Assembly: GCA_963703655.1 (NCBI GenBank) | Contig: CAVPFA010000003.1 | Coordinates: forward strand, 682,001 to 746,000 | Direction of reading: 5' to 3' | Length of the DNA: 64,000 nucleotides | Origin: CAVPFA01 sp963703655 | GTDB lineage: Bacteria > Actinomycetota > Acidimicrobiia > Acidimicrobiales > Bog-793 | Shown here: positions 7,588 to 15,084 of the stretch, piece after piece | Layout of the letters: every line of letters begins with the position of its first letter | Numbering within the stretch: position 1 is the stretch's first letter | Translations under genes and position numbers: made by a program | The notes under the pieces: model-generated | The model's input: only the letters and a program-made list of their open reading frames with translations | Databases searched by the model: none | What the model was told of the DNA's origin: nothing

Positions 7588-8366
7588 GCAACTAGCTTGC
7601 CCCAGTCCCCGACGCTGAGCTCCTCCGCCCGCGAGCGGGCGTCGACCCCGGCAGCGACGAAGGCGCCCGCGTCGACGAGTCCTTCGAGGGACCGGCGGAG
7701 CATCTTCCGCCGTCCGCCGAAACCGGCCCGCAGGAGGAGGTCGATCTCGGCGTAGCTCGCCACCGCGGGCTCGACCGCCGGAGACCCGCGCCGAACTATC
7801 TCCACGAGCACGGACTCGACGTTCGGGCGGGGGACGAACACCCCGGGTGGCACGCGCCCGACCACGCTCGCGGTTGCGAAATAGGCGACGCGCACCGACA
7901 CGGCGCCGAAGTTGGCTCCTCCCGGCACCGCGACGAGCCGCTCGCCCGCCTCTCGTTGCACCATCACGAGCATGCGACCGACGGCCGGCACGTCGTGGAG
8001 CAGGTCGAGGACGAGCGGCGTCGCCACGTTGTAGGGCAGGTTCGCGACCAGCACCCACGAAGGCGCCCCTGCCAGCAGCGCTGGCCAGTCGCAGGACATG
8101 GCGTCGGCTTCGATCACCGACACGCCGAGCGGCTCCACCATCTCGCGGAGCACCGGGACGATGCCCCGGTCCAGCTCGACCGCAGTCACCTCCGCCCGGG
8201 TCGCCGCAAGCGCGACCGTGAGAGAGCCGAGGCCGGCGCCGATCTCGAGGACCCTGTCGCCGGGACCGACCCGGGCGAGCCGGGCGATGCGCTCGACCGT
8301 GTTCGGGTCGGTGATGAAGTGCTGCCCGAGCGCCTTCGAAGGGTGAAGGCCGTGCTCGCGGAGCAG
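7548..8366 (-). CDS. rsmA: 16S rRNA (adenine-1518/1519) dimethyltransferase, unusual start codon
   Basis: KsgA-type enzyme that dimethylates two adenines in the 3'-terminal hairpin of 16S rRNA. The frame contains PSKALGQHFITDPN, the SAM-binding EIGAGLGSLT and the catalytic NLPY motif, all intact. There is no in-frame ATG, GTG or TTG between the stop at 8472-8474 and the SAM motif; the first such codon is a GTG at 8189, which would remove the SAM site. A CTG at 8364-8366 lies 9 bases after GGGGAG and gives a normal 272-residue product, so I place the start there with modest confidence. Other non-standard starts (ATA at 8373-8375, ATC at 8436-8438) cannot be excluded. Confidence 0.88.
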   Translation of the reverse strand: MLREHGLHPSKALGQHFITDPNTVERIARLARVGPGDRVLEIGAGLGSLTVALAATRAEVTAVELDRGIVPVLREMVEPLGVSVIEADAMSCDWPALLAGAPSWVLVANLPYNVATPLVLDLLHDVPAVGRMLVMVQREAGERLVAVPGGANFGAVSVRVAYFATASVVGRVPPGVFVPRPNVESVLVEIVRRGSPAVEPAVASYAEIDLLLRAGFGGRRKMLRRSLEGLVDAGAFVAAGVDARSRAEELSVGDWGKLVACQRSTTCGHPPS

Positions 8367-8439
8367 GCGTGCTATCTCCCCGCGGCCGGGCGGACGCCGG
8401 GCCGGCGCGGCCGGAGCATCGCTCGCGGGCTCGGCGATC

Positions 8440-9426
8440 TCAGGCTCCGAGCCTGAAGGCCTTCTCGGCGTTCATCCAGCTGACGGCCGCCAGCACCTCG
8501 GGCTCGAAGCCTTTCACCTTCGCGATTGCGTTGCCCACGAGCGCGACGTTGCTCGGATCGTTGCGGCGCCCGCGATAGGGAACCGGGGTGAGGAAGGGCG
8601 AGTCGGTCTCGATCAGCAGGCTGTCGAGAGGGCAATGGGCGACGGCCTCGCGTAGCTCGCCCGCGTTGGCGAAGGTCACGATTCCGCTGAAGGAGATGTA
8701 AGCGCCCAGGTCCAGGCACCGCCTCGCCTCTGGCTCACCGCCCGTGAAGCAATGAAAGATCGTCCGGCCCGGGACGCCCTCGGCTCGGAGGATGGACAAG
8801 GTGTCGTCCCACGCGTCCCGGGTGTGGACGACCAGCGCAAGGTTGTGGCGCGTCGCCATGGCCACCTGGGCGGCGAACACCTCCCGCTGGACGTCTCGCG
8901 GCGAGTAGTCGTAGTGGTAGTCCAGCCCGCACTCTCCTATGGCCACGACGCGCGACCGGCGGAGGTTGTCGGCTTCGACCAGCTCGTCGACGAACTCGGT
9001 CACCTCGTCGAGCCCCGCCTTGGCGTCGTGGGGGTGCAGCCCGACCGTGGCCCAGACATCGGCGCGGAGGACTCCGTCGGAGGTCGCCGCCGAAGGGGCG
9101 TGCTCCCCAGCCAGCGTCACCGCCCGCCGGGACGACGGGGCGTCGGTCCCGACGCAGATCACCCGCCCGACCCGCCCGGCGCGGGCGGCGGCGAGAGTCG
9201 AGCCCGGGTCTGAGTCGTCTTGCAGGTGGCAGTGGCTGTCGGTCCAGATGGCCTTCGGCGCCGGTGGAGGGGGAAGTGGCGACGCGCCCGCCCCGGCGAA
9301 GCGGTCAGCCTCGGGCGGCGCGCTCGCCTCGTCGGATGCCCCCGGCGTCCGGCGGGCGCCACGCCGACGGTGAAACCATCCCTCTCGCTCGGATTGGCGC
9401 CCGGTCTGGTCGTTCGAGTCGTCCAC
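8440..9426 (-). CDS. tatD: TatD-family metal-dependent hydrolase
   Basis: A 328-residue TIM-barrel hydrolase of the TatD DNase/deoxyribonuclease type. The metal-binding DSHCHL sits near residue 65, followed by TVGLHPHDA, GECGLDYHYD, VVHTRDAWDDT, HCFTGG and IETDSPFLTP, all family landmarks. About 60 extra N-terminal residues are charged or proline-rich and unlikely to fold. It lies between metG and rsmA, a very common bacterial order. Confidence 0.92.
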   Translation of the reverse strand: MDDSNDQTGRQSEREGWFHRRRGARRTPGASDEASAPPEADRFAGAGASPLPPPPAPKAIWTDSHCHLQDDSDPGSTLAAARAGRVGRVICVGTDAPSSRRAVTLAGEHAPSAATSDGVLRADVWATVGLHPHDAKAGLDEVTEFVDELVEADNLRRSRVVAIGECGLDYHYDYSPRDVQREVFAAQVAMATRHNLALVVHTRDAWDDTLSILRAEGVPGRTIFHCFTGGEPEARRCLDLGAYISFSGIVTFANAGELREAVAHCPLDSLLIETDSPFLTPVPYRGRRNDPSNVALVGNAIAKVKGFEPEVLAAVSWMNAEKAFRLGA

Positions 9427-9441
9427 GTTTCCCTCTTTCGC

Positions 9442-10977
9442 TCAAGCCTCGGCGGCGCGGCGCGGGAAGAGCGCCGCACCCTTGACCACGAGCAGACCTC
9501 CGGGGTAGCCCCCCCAGTCAAGGCTGCCATTCTCCCTCGCCGAGCCAGGCTCGTCGGGCCGACCCGCCAGCCCGATCCGCGCCCAGAGCTCGGACGCCGC
9601 GCCTGGCATCACGGGCGAGACGAGCACCGCCACGATCCGCAACGCCTCTAGAGCGTCCCCGAGGGCGCCCTCGAGAGCGGGGCCAGGCGGGAGCTTCCAC
9701 GGTTCGGCGGCCTCGAGCTCGGCGTTCGCGGCATGCACGAGGCGCCACGTGGCCTCGAGCGCCTCATTCGGGGCGTAACGGGCCCACGCCTCCCGCCAGT
9801 CCGCCGTTACCCCCGCCGCTACCTCGCTCAGCCGGACGCCGGGGCCGGCGGCCCTCGGAGCGGGCCCGATCCCGCCGCACTTGGTCCCGACGACCGTCGC
9901 CACGCGAGACAGCAGGTTGCCCAGATTGTTCGCGAGGTCCGAGTTGTACCTCGCGACCAGGCCTTCGTAGGTGAAGTCCCCGTCGGAGCCCAACGCCACC
10001 TCTCTCACGAGGTGATAGCGGAGGGCGTCCACCCCGATGTCGGCCGCGAGCTCGACCGGGTCGATCTGGTTCAGTCTCGTCTTCGACATCTTCTCGCCGC
10101 CAACCAGCAGCCACCCGTGGACGATGAAGTGTGCCGGCGGGTCGATGCCTGCTGCGATGCACATCGCCGGCCACCAGACGCAGTGGAACCGGATGATGTC
10201 CTTGCCGAGCAGGTGATGGACGGCCGGCCACCACCTCGCGAAGCGCTCCGGGTCTTGGCCGTACCCGATGGCCGTGACGTAGTTCACCAGGGCGTCGTAC
10301 CAGACGTAGAAGACATGCGCCTCGTCCCAGGGCACGCGCACGCCCCAGTCGATCGACGTCCTCGTGATCGAGATGTCCTGAAGGCCGCCGTTGATGATCC
10401 CGAGCGCCTCGTTGCGCCGGGACTCGGGGAAGATGGCGTCGGGATGGCTCTCGTACCACTCGAGCAGGGGTTTCTCGAAACGGGACAGCTCAAAGAACCA
10501 GTTCTCCTCCGTCAGCCACTCCACAGAGCGCTCGTGAACGGGGCAGAGGCGGCCTTCGAGCAAGTCGCCCTCCGGGTAGTACGCCTCGCACGACACGCAG
10601 TACCAGCCCTCGTAGATCCCCTTGTGCAGGTAACCGTTGTCGTGGACCGCGTGCATGAAGCGCTGCACGCTGGCATGGTGGCGAGGCTCGGTAGTACGGA
10701 CGAAGTCGTCGTTGGCGATGTCGAGGGCGGCCCAGGCGGCGACGTAGCGACGGCTCGTCTGATCGACCCACTCCTGAGGCGTGAGCCCTCGCGCCTCGGC
10801 CGCGCGGGCGTTCTTCAGGCCGTGCTCGTCGGTGCCGGTGAGGAACCAGCAATCGTCCCCGATCAGCCGGTGCCAGCGTGCGAGCGCGTCGGCGTTCACC
10901 GTCGAGTAGGCCGTACCGAGGTGCGGGGCGTCGTTGACGTAGTAGATCGGCGTCGTCAGGAAGACACGACTGGGCAC
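9442..10977 (-). CDS. metG: Methionyl-tRNA synthetase
   Basis: A 511-residue class I aminoacyl-tRNA synthetase that charges tRNA-Met. The HIGH-type motif appears as HLGT in the start segment TPIYYVNDAPHLGTAYST, and the KMSKS loop as GEKMSKTRLN near residue 300. The connective peptide carries CVSCEAYY and a second CPVH, consistent with a one-knuckle zinc site. There is no C-terminal tRNA-binding EMAP domain, matching the short form. The GTG start follows a -10 box closely. Confidence 0.96.
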   Translation of the reverse strand: MPSRVFLTTPIYYVNDAPHLGTAYSTVNADALARWHRLIGDDCWFLTGTDEHGLKNARAAEARGLTPQEWVDQTSRRYVAAWAALDIANDDFVRTTEPRHHASVQRFMHAVHDNGYLHKGIYEGWYCVSCEAYYPEGDLLEGRLCPVHERSVEWLTEENWFFELSRFEKPLLEWYESHPDAIFPESRRNEALGIINGGLQDISITRTSIDWGVRVPWDEAHVFYVWYDALVNYVTAIGYGQDPERFARWWPAVHHLLGKDIIRFHCVWWPAMCIAAGIDPPAHFIVHGWLLVGGEKMSKTRLNQIDPVELAADIGVDALRYHLVREVALGSDGDFTYEGLVARYNSDLANNLGNLLSRVATVVGTKCGGIGPAPRAAGPGVRLSEVAAGVTADWREAWARYAPNEALEATWRLVHAANAELEAAEPWKLPPGPALEGALGDALEALRIVAVLVSPVMPGAASELWARIGLAGRPDEPGSARENGSLDWGGYPGGLLVVKGAALFPRRAAEA

Positions 10978-10983
10978 TCCTCC

Positions 10984-10989
10984 AAACTA
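10984..10989 (-). promoter_or_regulatory. -10 box of metG
   Basis: Minus-strand TAGTTT is followed by GGAGGA and directly by the GTG of metG. The purine run touches the start codon, too close to serve as a ribosome binding site, so a leaderless start is more likely. metG could also be read through from rsmI. Confidence 0.4.
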
Positions 10990-11000
10990 CCGGCCCGGAC

Positions 11001-11925
11001 CTACGGGTCGCCGTGGGCCAGCGAGGTCTCGTAGGCGAGACGCTTCGACACGCCGAGGTCTGCGGCGACGCCGGCTGCCGCCTGCCGGCGGCTTGCGCCG
11101 GCCGACATGCGGCTCTCGACGGCGCTTCGAACCTCCTCCTCGCTCGGCGACTGCAGCGCGCGGCCAGGCGCGCCCGCAACGACCAGCACGTGCTCGCCGC
11201 GCGGCGGGGTCGCCGACGCCGCGCTCGAACGCCTCGGCGAGAGTCCCGTGCCAGGTCTCCTCGAACCTTTTCGTGAGCTCGCGGCAGACCGCCACCTTGC
11301 GGTCGCCGCCGCAGCGGCTGGCGAGATCCTCCAGGGTCGCGGCGATCCGCTGTGGCGCCTCGTAGATCACGCTCGGGTGGCGCGCCGCCGCGATCTCCTC
11401 GAGGCGCCCGGCGCGATCGGCCCCCCGTCTCGGCAGGAAACCCTCGAAACGCCAGCGCGCGGTCCCGAGGCCGGCGACCACGAGCGCGGTGACGGCTGCG
11501 GAGGGACCGGGCACGCTCGTGACCTTGTGGCCGGCTGCGATCGCCGAGGAGATCAGGCGCTCCCCGGGATCGGACATCGCCGGCGTTCCGGCGTCGCTGA
11601 CGAGCGCGACCCGGGCGCCCCGGCCGAGCATCTCGAGCACCTGTGCGGTGCGCTCGCGTTCGTTGTGAGCGTGCATCGAGAGCAGGCGGGAGGCGCGAAG
11701 TCCCAGGCGGGCGAGCAGCTGCCCGGTGTGACGAGTGTCCTCGCAGCACACCACGTCTGCGCTCTCGAGCGCGGCTGCACCCCGAGGAGACAGGTCACCG
11801 ATGTTGCCGATCGGAGTCGCGACGACGATCAGCTCGCCCGGGGCGTCGGGCCCTGCGGGCCGGGCCGGCGGGCGGTCGCCTGCGGGCTTGCCGTCGCCGG
11901 AGGGCTGGCCGTCGCCTGAGGTCAC
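11001..11925 (-). CDS. rsmI: 16S rRNA (cytidine-1402-2'-O)-methyltransferase, frame interrupted once
   Basis: A tetrapyrrole-methylase-fold enzyme that 2'-O-methylates C1402 of 16S rRNA. Present are VVATPIGNIGDLSPR, CEDTRHTGQLL, SDAGTPAMSDPG, SVPGPSAAVTALV and GFLPRR. After LAEAFERGVGDP the frame turns into an Arg/Pro-rich tail, while the true C-terminus, from EHVLVVAGAP to the stop at 11001, lies in another frame. Removing one base from the GGGG run at 11206-11209 joins them into 307 residues. The GTG at 11925 overlaps the upstream stop (GTGA). Probably an assembly error. Confidence 0.88.
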
Positions 11926-12251
11926 CCCTTGATCTCGAGTCGATCGCCCGGGACGAGCCTCCATCGCTCGAATGCGCCGGCCTCGGCCTCGAGCACGGCG
12001 CGCCCTGCCCGGTGGGGCAGCCCGATCCGGTACGGCGGCAAGGTGGCGGTGGCAATGACGCGCAGGTCGCGCGTCAAGAAGGCCACGTCGATGGCGAACC
12101 GCATCCCGATGGTGTGAACCGACCGCGTGCGGCGGAGCAGCAGGGCTCCCTCACAGCCCTTCTTGCCGAGCAGGCCGCGCGACCTGGCGGCGAGCGACGA
12201 GGCGACCTCGACGCTCGCGAGCACCTCGCCGTCACGCAACAACCATGCCAT
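11922..12251 (-). CDS. DUF192 protein
   Basis: A 109-residue protein with the DUF192 fold pattern: a lead strand with SLAARSRGLLGKKGCEGALLL, then VHTIGMRFAIDVAFL and the closing segment AVLEAEAGAFERWRLVPGDRLEI. The HTIGMRFAIDV block is the family's signature. Function is not established, though members are often secreted or next to secretion genes; no signal peptide is seen here. The ATG at 12251 has GGGG ahead of it. First gene of the operon leading to ispE. Confidence 0.88.
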   Translation of the reverse strand: MAWLLRDGEVLASVEVASSLAARSRGLLGKKGCEGALLLRRTRSVHTIGMRFAIDVAFLTRDLRVIATATLPPYRIGLPHRAGRAVLEAEAGAFERWRLVPGDRLEIKG

Positions 12252-12348
12252 GGCATCTGTCCCCGGTCCCGGCCCCAAGACACCTTCCGCGGCCAACGCT
12301 ATCGAAAGGCCGCTTCTCCGTGGAGAAAAAAGCCAGCGTGGGAGGCAC

Positions 12349-12354
12349 TACACT
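12349..12354 (+). promoter_or_regulatory. -10 box of the bL37 gene (leaderless)
   Basis: TACACT ends 9 bases before the GTG at 12364, so the transcript would begin at the start codon. Confidence 0.55.
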
Positions 12355-12363
12355 GTCGGTTTC

Positions 12364-12447
12364 GTGTCCAAGCGAACGGTGAAGCGGAAGCTCCGCAAGA
12401 AGAAGAAGGCCAACCACGGCAAGAAGCCGAACTGCGGCCGGGGTTGA
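12364..12447 (+). CDS. Small ribosomal protein bL37
   Basis: A 27-residue basic peptide, VSKRTVKRKLRKKKK followed by ANHGKKPNCGRG. The ANHGKxPN tail is the hallmark of the short actinobacterial large-subunit protein bL37 described from mycobacterial ribosome structures. The GTG start sits the right distance after a -10 box. The gene ends one base before the convergent stop of the phosphodiesterase gene, leaving no room for a terminator. With bS22 at 6.5 kb, both recently recognised tiny ribosomal proteins are in this window. Confidence 0.8.
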   Translation: MSKRTVKRKLRKKKKANHGKKPNCGRG

Positions 12448-12448
12448 G

Positions 12449-13309
12449 CTACACCCTCCAGTTCGCCCCGAGACGGTGCAGCACGCCAGCGAGCACAGTC
12501 GGCTTGTCGGAGATGATGCCGTCGACGCCGATCCCGACCAGTCGCTCCATCTCCTCGGGGTCGTCGACGGTCCAGACGTGCACCGCCAGGCCGGCCGAGT
12601 GGGCCGCCTCGACGAAGCTCCGGTCCACGACGACAACCGAGCCCAATCGCGCAGGTACCTGTAGCGCGACGTAGCGCCCGATGTCGTCCTGGGGCGGCTC
12701 GCCCGCGTGGAATCGCCGGTAGAACTCGGTCGTCGCCTGCGTACCGGCGGATATCCCTACGCCCGGCGCGAACCTGGTGAAGGCGTCGGTCGCCGCGTCG
12801 AGGAACGAGGCCACGATCACGTCGCTGGCCCGGTGGTGGTCGCGAAGAACGCCGGCGAGTGCCTCCTCGTAGGCGACCACGTCCGGAGCGGTTCGCTTTA
12901 TGTCGAGGTTGAGGACGGTGCCGGGGAAGGCGTCGAGGACCTCCGACAGCGTGGCAATGCAGAGGTCGCGATGATGGGGCGCCCTGCCCCGCAGCACGTA
13001 CTCGTCTGCCGGGTGCCCGCGCACTGCGTCCTCGCCCGGGCGGAACCAGTACGCGTTGTCGAGGTTGCGCAGCTCGTCGAGGCTCACGTCCGCGATCTCG
13101 CCGGTGGTGTTCGTCGTGCGATCGAGCGTCGGGTCGTGGCAGACGACGAGCTGCCCGTCGCGGGTGGCGTGCACGTCCAGCTCGATTCCGGTGGCGCCGT
13201 GCTCGAGAGCCTGGCGGATCGCGTAGAGAGTGCTGGAGGGTGCCTCCTTCGCACCTCCCTGGTGCGCGTAGGCGATGACGCGCCGTTCGAGCCAGGGATT
13301 GTCGGGCAC
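12449..13309 (-). CDS. Glycerophosphodiester phosphodiesterase
   Basis: A 286-residue TIM-barrel phosphodiesterase that releases glycerol-3-phosphate and an alcohol from deacylated phospholipids. The motif set is complete: AHQGGAKEAPSST in place of the usual HRG-x-x-x-x-PENT, IELDVHATRDGQLVVCHDPTLDRTT, LNLDIK and the closing VWTVDDPEEMERLVGIGVDGIISDKP. The His-Gln-Gly instead of His-Arg-Gly at the first motif is a small departure. No signal peptide is seen, so it should act in the cytoplasm. Confidence 0.92.
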   Translation of the reverse strand: MPDNPWLERRVIAYAHQGGAKEAPSSTLYAIRQALEHGATGIELDVHATRDGQLVVCHDPTLDRTTNTTGEIADVSLDELRNLDNAYWFRPGEDAVRGHPADEYVLRGRAPHHRDLCIATLSEVLDAFPGTVLNLDIKRTAPDVVAYEEALAGVLRDHHRASDVIVASFLDAATDAFTRFAPGVGISAGTQATTEFYRRFHAGEPPQDDIGRYVALQVPARLGSVVVVDRSFVEAAHSAGLAVHVWTVDDPEEMERLVGIGVDGIISDKPTVLAGVLHRLGANWRV

Positions 13310-13355
13310 GACCGGTGTCTACCAGCCGCATGCGCCAGTGCGCTCAGCAGGCGGG

Positions 13356-13361
13356 TAGCCT
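13356..13361 (+). promoter_or_regulatory. -10 box, leaderless start at 13371
   Basis: TAGCCT lies 9 bases before the ATG at 13371; no ribosome binding site lies between. Confidence 0.55.
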
Positions 13362-13370
13362 CGCCTCGCC

Positions 13371-13979
13371 ATGATCGATCACATCCTCCTCGACGTGATC
13401 GCAGCGCTGCGCGAGGCGTTCGAGGGCGCGCTCTTGGAGCAACAGGCCGTGGAGGAGCGTTTCCAGGTCGACGTCTTCCTCGGCGACGTCGCTTTCGAGA
13501 CCTCCTACAGCCTTCCCGGTGAAGGCAATCCCCCGCGTGTCCGCGCCGACCTCAGCCTCGACTGGCCGACGTGGAGCCAGAGCGCCTACCGGTCGTGGTC
13601 CATCGGCGAGCCGCCGGCCGAGCCGCCGGAGCTCGTCATCGAGATCGCCCTGCGGGTGCAGCGCCTTGCCGGCACGCCCGATCCGGTCGTGGTGCTCGCC
13701 GCGCTCGCGGGCGAGGCACCGGAGTTCGGCTCCGAGCGACTCGAGCAGTCCGGGCCGATGATCGAGCAGCTCTTCGAGTCGGCCTCGGACACGCCGGCGT
13801 GTGCGATCGAGATCGCCTTCCAAGGCAGTGTCCGCCTCGAGGAACCGGTGCTCGACGACCCGACAAAGCTCGACGGGCAAGTCGCGGGCCTCGCACGTTG
13901 GGTGGCGTCAGCACTCGTGCGTCTTGCCGATCTCGACCTGGCGTTCCTGCCGCCTGACGAGGACAGCAACCGGGTCTGA
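13371..13979 (+). CDS. Uncharacterised acidic protein
   Basis: A 202-residue protein that I do not recognise. It is acidic, alternates hydrophobic strands with Glu-rich turns (LVIEIALRVQRLAG, CAIEIAFQGSVRLEE), and has no signal peptide, membrane helix or cysteine pair. The two similar strand pairs at about residues 80-95 and 143-155 hint at an internal repeat of a beta fold. It stands between two unrelated minus-strand genes and has its own leaderless-type promoter, which supports it as a real gene. Confidence 0.7.
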   Translation: MIDHILLDVIAALREAFEGALLEQQAVEERFQVDVFLGDVAFETSYSLPGEGNPPRVRADLSLDWPTWSQSAYRSWSIGEPPAEPPELVIEIALRVQRLAGTPDPVVVLAALAGEAPEFGSERLEQSGPMIEQLFESASDTPACAIEIAFQGSVRLEEPVLDDPTKLDGQVAGLARWVASALVRLADLDLAFLPPDEDSNRV

Positions 13980-13985
13980 CGCGGC

Positions 13986-15038
13986 TCACCGCTCCACGAG
14001 GCCAGCTCGCAGCGCCAAGGAGCTCAGAGACTCCTGGGGCCTCGCGCCGAGGTGGGAGATGACCTCGCCGGCGGCGAGGGCTCCGAGCCGGCCAGCGGTC
14101 TCCAAGGGCAGGCCGCGGACGACGCCGTGCAGGACACCCGCCGCGAAGAGGTCGCCCGCTCCGGTCGTGTCGTCCACGCGACCGACCGGCCAAGCCTCGA
14201 CCGTCGAGCGCTCGGTCCCCTCGAGGAGGACGGCACCCCTCGCCCCGAGCGTCACCGCGACCATCATGCCGGGTCGCTCCAGAGCCTCGAGCGCTCCCGA
14301 CAGGTCGTCTGCGCCGGTGAAACGCTGCGCCTCCTCCTCGTTGGCGAAGAGCAGGTCCACGCCTGCATCGACGACCTCATCAAGGAAGTCGCGGTGCCTC
14401 TCGACGAGAAACTGGTCCGACAAGCTCAACGCCAACAGTCCGCCTCCCGCTCTCGAGAGCTCGACGGACCGCTTGAAGGCGGCCAGATTCCCGGGCGAGT
14501 CGAGCAGGTAACCCTCGAGGTACAGCGCCCCGCCGTGGCCGAGGCAGGCCCGCTCGACGGCCTCGAGGTCGATGCCGGCGCCCGCACCCAGATCCGTCGC
14601 CATCGTGCGCCGGGAGTCGGAGGTGACCAGCACCACGCATTGGCCGGTGCCGAGGTCGTCGGCGCCACGGCTGAGCACGCACCGCACGCCGACGGCCTCG
14701 AGGTCGAGCTCGTACGCGGCGCCGAGCGAGTCCCGGCCGACAGAGCCCACGAATGTCGGATGGTCGCCGAACGAGGCGAGTCCCACGGCCGTGTTGGCCG
14801 CCGATCCCCCGGCGACCTGGGCCCAATCGCCGATGACCTCGGCTATCTGCTCGATGCGCTCACTCTCAACGAGGGTCATCGCGCCCGGCTGGAGGCCGGC
14901 AGCCTCGATCGTCCGCTCGTCCACATGGGCGAGCCGGTCGACGATCGCGTGCCCGAGGCACACGACGTCGGCGCCGCGGCCGGCGACCCCCTTGCTCGAG
15001 ACGCGAGGGGCCGGTCGCGACGAGCGGGAAACGGGCAC
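13986..15038 (-). CDS. PfkB-family carbohydrate kinase, adenosine kinase type
   Basis: A 350-residue ribokinase-fold kinase. The N-terminal substrate region GHAIVDRLAHVDE, the glycine-rich AQVAGGSAANTAVGLASFG and the C-terminal catalytic loop DDTTGAGDLFAAGVLHG, with the base Asp in GAGD, are all present. The AGGSAANTA segment and overall length match bacterial adenosine kinases and related sugar kinases; adenosine as substrate is inferred. The GTG at 15038 lies 8 bases after a -10 box. Confidence 0.88.
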   Translation of the reverse strand: MPVSRSSRPAPRVSSKGVAGRGADVVCLGHAIVDRLAHVDERTIEAAGLQPGAMTLVESERIEQIAEVIGDWAQVAGGSAANTAVGLASFGDHPTFVGSVGRDSLGAAYELDLEAVGVRCVLSRGADDLGTGQCVVLVTSDSRRTMATDLGAGAGIDLEAVERACLGHGGALYLEGYLLDSPGNLAAFKRSVELSRAGGGLLALSLSDQFLVERHRDFLDEVVDAGVDLLFANEEEAQRFTGADDLSGALEALERPGMMVAVTLGARGAVLLEGTERSTVEAWPVGRVDDTTGAGDLFAAGVLHGVVRGLPLETAGRLGALAAGEVISHLGARPQESLSSLALRAGLVER

Positions 15039-15046
15039 GAGCCACG

Positions 15047-15052
15047 ACGGTA
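15047..15052 (-). promoter_or_regulatory. -10 box of the PfkB-family kinase (leaderless)
   Basis: Minus-strand TACCGT lies 8 bases before the GTG at 15038. It is paired with the divergent -10 box of the aminopeptidase 24 bases away, so the two promoters are packed almost back to back. Confidence 0.5.
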
Positions 15053-15075
15053 GCGGGTGCGAAGCCGCGCACGAC

Positions 15076-15081
15076 TAAAGT
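15076..15081 (+). promoter_or_regulatory. -10 box of the M1 aminopeptidase gene
   Basis: TAAAGT lies 3 bases before the ATG at 15085 and 9 bases before the in-frame GTG at 15091. The spacing seen at other genes here would favour 15091 as the translated start. Confidence 0.4.
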
Positions 15082-15084
15082 TCC

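Noticed and set aside
7548..8189. Short rsmA beginning at the GTG at 8189
   Set aside because: It would drop the SAM-binding motif EIGAGLG, which is present and in frame upstream, so the gene must start earlier.
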